This document shows, in pieces, positions 59,791-64,000 of a DNA stretch of 64,000 nt. The stretch is from positions 62,001 to 126,000 of the forward strand of contig CAJNDS010002278.1 of the NCBI GenBank assembly GCA_905221605.1, read 5' to 3'. Position 1 is the first letter of the stretch. Every line of letters starts with the position of its first letter. This DNA is from Symbiodinium natans. Its lineage: Eukaryota; Sar; Dinophyceae; Suessiales; Symbiodiniaceae. The notes beneath the pieces were generated by a model. That model did not search any database, was not told the origin of the DNA, and saw only the letters and a list, made by a program, of their open reading frames with translations. Position numbers and translations under genes: made by a program.

Positions 59791-60316
59791 AACCAGGGAA
59801 CCCCAAGCCTGACCTTTCTCTTCAGCAAGCCGTCTAAACTCTTTAGGGATTAGGGTTTGTGGTTCAGGGTTTGGGTTTAGGGCCTAGGGTTGCCGTAGCC
59901 CCCTACAGAAGCCCAGCAACAGAAAGGAAACTGAGCATTTTTATTTACCACTAGCGTGGCCAATTGGATAGCATCGGATAAGGGACCTTGTACATGTTTT
60001 GTTGATTTTACGTCGCTTTCTTGTCTACAACATTGTGCTTGAAGGCCAACGCAGGCATAAACAAGCACGGGTAAATGAGGGTTTATTGTTTAGGGTAGGG
60101 CAAGGGGCACAGAAATAACCCCTCAACCCCCCCCCCCCCCTGAAATATTCCCGACCATCAAGCCTAAACTGCTTAGGACTACCCCTAGACCCGAAACCCG
60201 AAACCCTAAACCCTACTCCCAAGCGGAATCAACTTCCGCCCCCCCTCGCCTCGCTCGGTAAGGCAGTGACGGCCGAACGACTGACATGGGCAGCTGGCCT
60301 GAGAGTGTACTATAGG

Positions 60317-60420
60317 GCTCGAATAATTCCGATTAGTATTCCCTTATGGTCCCCATATAATTATACTATAGTAGCCCCCCCCCCCCACCCTGTTCTAATT
60401 GTTAAGGCCCGTATGGTGGG
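60317..60420. repeat. IR-3 element
   Basis: CTCGAATAATTCCGATTAGT, ATTCCCTTATGGTCCCC and TTCTAATTGTTAAGGCCCGT. Confidence 0.65.
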
Positions 60421-60615
60421 ATTTTAGGGCTCTTGGGGCTTTTGGGTTCAGGGCTCTTAGGGCCTTTTTTGGAGTTTTGGGCTCTTAGTGCTTTTGGGCC
60501 TGAGAGTGTAGGATTTTGGGGCTTTTGGGGCTTTGTGGGTGTAAAGCTCTTAGGGCGTTTTGGGTTTTGGGTTTACGGTCTAGGGCTTTGCCTGGAGGCT
60601 CGTGGGCATTTAGGG

Positions 60616-60673
60616 TGATAAGTATACTTACCATATCAATAGCCCGGCTTATAACTATTCATGAACCTCCAAG
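60616..60673. repeat. IR-4 element
   Basis: GATAAGTATACTTACCATAT on one side and CATGAACCTCCAAG on the other; the left arm is eroded. Confidence 0.55.
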
Positions 60674-60771
60674 AAGGGCTTTTGGGGTTGCTTGGTCTAT
60701 TTGGCTTTAGACGGCTGTATGGGGCTAGTGGCTTGCTGAAAGGAAAGCATTGAACCCTAAACCCTAAGCTT

Positions 60772-60854
60772 TTGGGATGTTCCCCCTTATATGAACAGTC
60801 CTTGTACAAAGAATCCTATGAAGGAGTGCTAGTATATAAGGGGGAACATCCCAA
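60772..60854. repeat. IR-1 element, shortened centre, 83 bases
   Basis: TTGGGATGTTCCCCCTTATA, TGAACAGTCCTTG and AAGGAGTGCTAGTATATAAG, GGGGAACATCCCAA. Confidence 0.9.
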
Positions 60855-61079
60855 CTACCCCTTGAACCCTGAGAAAACTCCCCCGAAGGCTTCAAACCCT
60901 TCCCAACCCCATTAGCCACCCTAGGGCCAACAAAGTCCAGAACCCTGAATTGAGGGCGGGCTTAGGAAAGCGTTTTGGGGGATGTTGGTTTAGGGTTGTA
61001 CTTGGAAGCTCTTCTGGCAAGTCTACTTAGACCAGCCCCAGAAACTCAGTCATAAACCCTATAGCCCACCTTACTAAAA

Positions 61080-61260
61080 ACCCTAAACCCTAAAACCCTC
61101 TTAAACCCCATATAAACCCTACTATAAACCCTATAAACCATATAAACCCTAAACCCTCTATACCCCATTCAGAAACCCTACATAAACCCTGCTTACTAAG
61201 TCAAAAGGACTAAAAACCCTAAACCCTAAAAAGTGCTTGTAAACCCTATAATAATCAACC
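61080..61260. repeat. CCCTAAA/CCCTATAAA degenerate region
   Basis: Mixed units including a duplicated GCTTACTAAGTCAAAAG (61190 and 61263). Confidence 0.75.
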
Positions 61261-62040
61261 CTGCTTACTAAGTCAAAAGTTCTAGCTTGTTCGGTCTTTG
61301 GGGCCTTCGAGCTAAGGTGGCTCTCAGCTTAGGGTTTCGGGTTCAGGGTTTAGGGTTCGGGTTTCGGGGTTTAGGGTTTAGGGTTTAGGGGTTTGGGTTT
61401 CTCAATGGGCTTTGTTTTGCTTCAACTCTTAGGGGGGCAAGTCTACCCCCACACCCGAAAGCCTAGAAATCCTGCAACAGAGTTCAGGAGGCTTTGTTGT
61501 ATATTCTGAGGAGGGCTTGGGGTCGGCCTGTCCATGCGCCTCTAGGAACTGGTGTTCAGAGGTTGAGTGGTTCAGGGTTTGGAGGTTTCGGGTTTCGGGT
61601 TTGGTCTAGGATCCGCTCAGGGCTTAGGGCTAAGGGTTTAGGGTTTAGGGTTGCGGGTTTAGGGTTTAGGGTTTAGGGTTCTTCCGGGGTAGAATTCAGG
61701 AAACCTTGCATCTAATCAGAGCCTGTACTGCAAGGCACCAACAAGCGGACCCGAATTTTCAACAACTCCCCCCCCCCCCCCCCCCTGCACGCCATCTTCA
61801 GCACCGTTGACACGAAGCCCGAGGCATTCAGGGCGTCAGCCTTCTTGCGAAGTGATACAGCCAAGTCACCTTTCTGTCTCTCGCAGCCCCAAGCCCTAAA
61901 GAAATGAGCACCAAGACCCCCCATCCAAACCTAGAGCTCAGTGCCGACTTGAAAAGCCAACTCCATCCTTCTTACCCTAAACCCTAAACTCTAAACCCTA
62001 AGCCCTAAGCCCTAAGCCCTAACCCCTAAACCTTGCTCAG

Positions 62041-62068
62041 GGCTCATGATCCACTTCGAGACGGTGCC
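62041..62068 (+). CDS. Channel micro-exon, S5-pore turret (tentative)
   Basis: Acceptor CCTTGCTCAG. 28 bases: LMIHFETV plus split codons at both ends; donor GCAGCT. It is the only segment I found in this intron that starts and ends in the phases required by S5 and the pore exon, and HFETVP resembles the YFGTVP-like stretch often found before the pore helix. Mic micro-exon calls of this size are error-prone. Confidence 0.4.
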
Positions 62069-62659
62069 GCAGCTCCTCGGTTGGCATTGGCCAAGCTCGC
62101 CAAGGGTGGCGCGTTTTCGCTGGGCCATGGTTGAAAATCATTCTTCATGTTTATGAATACTCAAACCCCAATATTGAGCACAAATGATGACCTTTTTTTA
62201 ATGGTGGCCCAACAAGGGTGAAGTTTGGTTGCAGACGAGATGTGCGTGCATTGTTTCACCAGAGCATGCCTCGAGGCCCGAGTAGGTCAAAGAGGGTGAG
62301 GGCCCCCGAACAGCTGGCTGACGTCTGTGTTGAGAGTGCACCGTGGACCGCCAAGGGCGCAGGTTAAGGGTTTAGGGTTCAAGCTTTTGGGGCGTCTTGA
62401 GGTTTAGGGCTTCTCGAGTTTAGGTTCAAGGGGGGTTTCGGGAAGGCCTTAACATCCTGAAAAATAGCTGGTTGGAAGCTTTCGGGGCAGTTAAAAGGTT
62501 TTGATGATACGACCCTAAACCTTAGCCAGGTTTTGTTGGCGCCGACCTTCTGACCTTCTTCATTACGCTATCAAAATTCCTACTTGTGAAGGAAGGTGCC
62601 CTCCGCTTCCCCCCAGCTGGAAGAGGGGTGCTTCCAGCAGATTGAATTGTTTTTCTTTT

Positions 62660-62699
62660 TTGTTTCTATCTCTTTCTCTCTCTCTCTCTCTCTCTCGTT
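62660..62699. repeat. (CT)n tract upstream of the pore exon
   Basis: About fourteen CT dinucleotides, 36 bases before the pore-exon acceptor; it may serve as its pyrimidine tract. Confidence 0.85.
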
Positions 62700-62734
62700 T
62701 TAAGCTGACAACCTTGGACCCCTCGACCTGTCAG

Positions 62735-62814
62735 CCGAGCGAATCCTTCAGTGCTCACCAGGTCCATGTTCACTGCATTCCTGTGCTTTGCCGGGGAGTG
62801 CATTGATCGTTCAG
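62735..62814 (+). CDS. Channel exon, pore helix and selectivity filter
   Basis: Acceptor CGACCTGTCAG. Reads RANPSVLT then RSMFTAFLCFAGECIDRS. RSMFTAFxxFxGxxxD is the pore-helix motif of voltage-gated Na+/Ca2+-type domains. The filter residues AGE carry one Glu, compatible with cation selectivity. It ends GTTCAG followed by GA; CAGGA is repeated at the next acceptor. Confidence 0.8.
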
Positions 62815-62865
62815 GAGCTGGAGGGAGTTAGGGGGAGCTGGGCTTCGAGGTTCTTGGGTTTAAGG

Positions 62866-62927
62866 TTGGGATGTTCCCCCTAGAATCCCCATTCAGGATT
62901 GTTCGTATCGGGGGGGGGGGGGGGGTG
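62866..62927. repeat. IR-1 element, right end replaced by a G run
   Basis: TTGGGATGTTCCCCCTAGAA, TCCCCATTCAGGATTGTTCG, then sixteen G. Confidence 0.8.
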
Positions 62928-63486
62928 CGCGCAAAAGGGCTTTGGGTTTATTGATGGTAGGGTTGAATGTCAAATAAGGGCGAATCCTAAATCGACTGGC
63001 CTCCTGCACCGAACAGCAAAGCCCAAAGCGTCGAAGTTGGAAGTACTTAGCCTTCGAAACCAGCTCTTTGCACTGCAGCTCTATGAAGGCACAAGCCACA
63101 AGCCGCTCATCCTACCTGAATATGCATGTCCCGAAGCCCGAAGCCCTCAGCCCGGCCCTTAGCCCCTAACCCTTTGCACCCCTTCGGGCCATCCGACTAT
63201 TCATCGTTTTGTGGGCACCTTTACCTAGACCCGACATTTCCTGTGATTTTGGCTTGTGGGCGAAAATACAGAGTCTAGGGTTCAGGGCTTAGAGTTTAGG
63301 ACTGAGGCAGGTGGCCTTTACTGTTGGCAACTTCGACATCCACAAGCCCAACTCCTCGCGGGGGGGGGGGGGGGGGAAACTTAAAATCAGTTCTTATAAA
63401 CCTCAGCCAGTCACACTACTACACTCTATCAATGGTACCCTGGGGGGGGCGGGCGGGGGGGGCGGGCTTGGTGTAGGCTGCACCCT

Positions 63487-63547
63487 AGGATGTTCCGCCC
63501 TATACTAACAGTCCTTGTTAGGGATTCTGGTACGGGGAGCTTCCCAA
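63487..63547. repeat. IR-1 element, deleted to 61 bases
   Basis: GGATGTTCCGCCCTATACTA, ACAGTCCTTGTTAGGGATTC and GGGGAGCTTCCC. It lies 36 bases before the S6 exon. Confidence 0.75.
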
Positions 63548-63583
63548 GCTGCACCCTAGGAGTCTTTCCTGAATGCAATCCAG

Positions 63584-63659
63584 GACGGCCCATTCCGACC
63601 CTCATGGCCGAAGCATACGGCCTCCCCTTCGTCATGGGCTACATCGTGTCCTTGGGGCT
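63584..63659 (+). CDS. Channel exon, pore end and start of S6
   Basis: Acceptor GCAATCCAG then GA. With the leftover base it reads GRPIPTLMAEAYGLPFVMGY then IVSLG. GxPIxxLMAExYGLPFVxGY is the segment between the filter and S6. The donor is GTAAAC; the remainder of S6 must lie in a later exon, outside this window or in its last 340 bases. Confidence 0.8.
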
Positions 63660-64000
63660 GTAAACCTGGGCTTGCAAACCTAACCCTAAACCTGAACCCT
63701 AAGCCCTAATTAAACCGTCAGCAAACCTACAAACCCTAAAACCTATCGACCCTTGGGACTGAGCCGATTAGCTTGGGGTTCGGCATGAACTACCTGGATT
63801 CTCCAAGTTCCCAAAGTTGAGGGTTTAGGGTTTCGGGTTTAGGGTTGGCGTTATGGGCCTGATTATGCGGGGTGTGCAGGGCATGGCAGGTTTTGAAGGC
63901 AGGTTTTGAAGGCTTGACACGGTTGATTCCTAAACCTGGTTGTGAAACCCTCGACCCCAAACAAGCTGCAGAAGTACTCCCATGGCCTTCCAGATCCTAG
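63660..64000. other. Intron continuing past the window
   Basis: Short CCCTAAA (63680-63740) and TTTAGGG (63820-63845) stretches and a duplicated GGCAGGTTTTGAAGGC (63885, 63899). No exon found. Confidence 0.5.

Larger units (their letters stand above)
59100..62040. other. 3-kb channel intron (S5 to turret), mostly repeats
   Basis: Holds degenerate TTTAGGG sequence (59100-59230), a TTTTAAGG run (59610-59640), the tract at 59710, and IR-3, IR-4 and IR-1 elements. A minus-strand ORF at 59877-60068 has no splice support. Confidence 0.6.
52086..63659 (+). other. Gene segment: voltage-gated cation channel domain in nine exons
   Basis: Nine short plus-strand exons (listed separately) join in frame to give one six-segment voltage-gated domain: S1, S2, S2-S3 linker, S3, S4, S5, turret, pore loop, pore-S6. 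Coding sequence totals about 690 bases in 11.6 kb (about 6%). Order and phases agree at every junction I could test. Introns are 470-3043 bases and start mostly with GA or GC. The gene continues beyond S6, past the window end, and probably has exons upstream. Such domains conduct Na+, Ca2+ or other cations when the membrane depolarises; ion choice cannot be settled from one domain. The exon model is inference; the S4, S5 and pore motifs are seen directly. Confidence 0.75.

Noticed and set aside
17400-59800. Chromosome end (true telomere)
   Set aside because: Tracts are short, occur in both orientations and are interleaved with exons across the window, so they are interstitial.
1-64000. Autonomous transposon genes (transposase, reverse transcriptase)
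   Set aside because: No DDE, RT or integrase motifs seen in any frame I read; the inverted-repeat elements appear non-autonomous.
1-64000. tRNA or rRNA genes
   Set aside because: No convincing cloverleaf A/B boxes or conserved rRNA segments found by eye; a covariance-model scan would be needed to exclude them.

Overview
This is a nuclear window from a eukaryote, most likely a dinoflagellate. The case rests on four things. The dominant simple repeat is the seven-base TTTAGGG/CCCTAAA telomere unit, the type reported for dinoflagellates, plants and many algae. Genes are cut into 28-120 base exons inside kilobase introns. The best-resolved intron starts are mostly GA or GC rather than GT, with AG acceptors usually followed by G. 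The one protein I could reconstruct is a voltage-gated cation channel domain with the pore motifs usual for protist channels. No prokaryotic gene, rRNA or tRNA was recognised. There is one 100-base assembly gap at 4233-4332.

Layout. 1-4.2 kb: exons of one plus-strand gene (Lys/Glu-rich repeat protein) and a 174-codon ORF, with a long C-rich polypyrimidine tract. 4.3-8.1 kb: a 791-base tandem duplication with a conserved minus-strand ORF, AT-rich sequence and a GA microsatellite. 8.2-9.15 kb: tandem array of about 127 bases. 9.15-15.0 kb: a palindromic satellite of 31-base monomers and CTATTCGAA 9-mers; its long ORFs are artefacts. 15.0-24 kb: AT-rich spacer, then a plus-strand exon chain whose reading phases fit (15720-16720), then more isolated exon islands. 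24.4-33.4 kb and 34.8-49.5 kb: two colinear series of related exons (series A and B), a tandem duplication. 44.3-47.3 kb: hairpin array and degenerate repeats. 49-50.6 kb: a phase-compatible exon chain including one hydrophobic segment. 52.1-63.7 kb: nine exons that join in frame into S1-S2-S3-S4-S5-pore-S6 of a voltage-gated channel; the gene probably runs past the window end.

The unusual biology is in the introns. Telomere-repeat tracts (about 30-240 bases) lie beside most exons. On the coding strand the usual order is CCCTAAA tract, exon, TTTAGGG tract, so an intron often begins with the G-rich and ends with the C-rich complement and its two ends could pair in the RNA. The introns also hold at least eight families of short (about 60-130 base) inverted-repeat elements. 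Members of the main family carry telomere tracts inserted inside them, so the tracts are later insertions there. Several introns have the same 4-5 bases at both splice junctions, as expected if introns arose by insertion with target duplication.

Exon calls are my own translations and phase checks; only those with matching phase across junctions or paralogous support should be taken as firm. Telomere-tract and element boundaries are good to a few bases.
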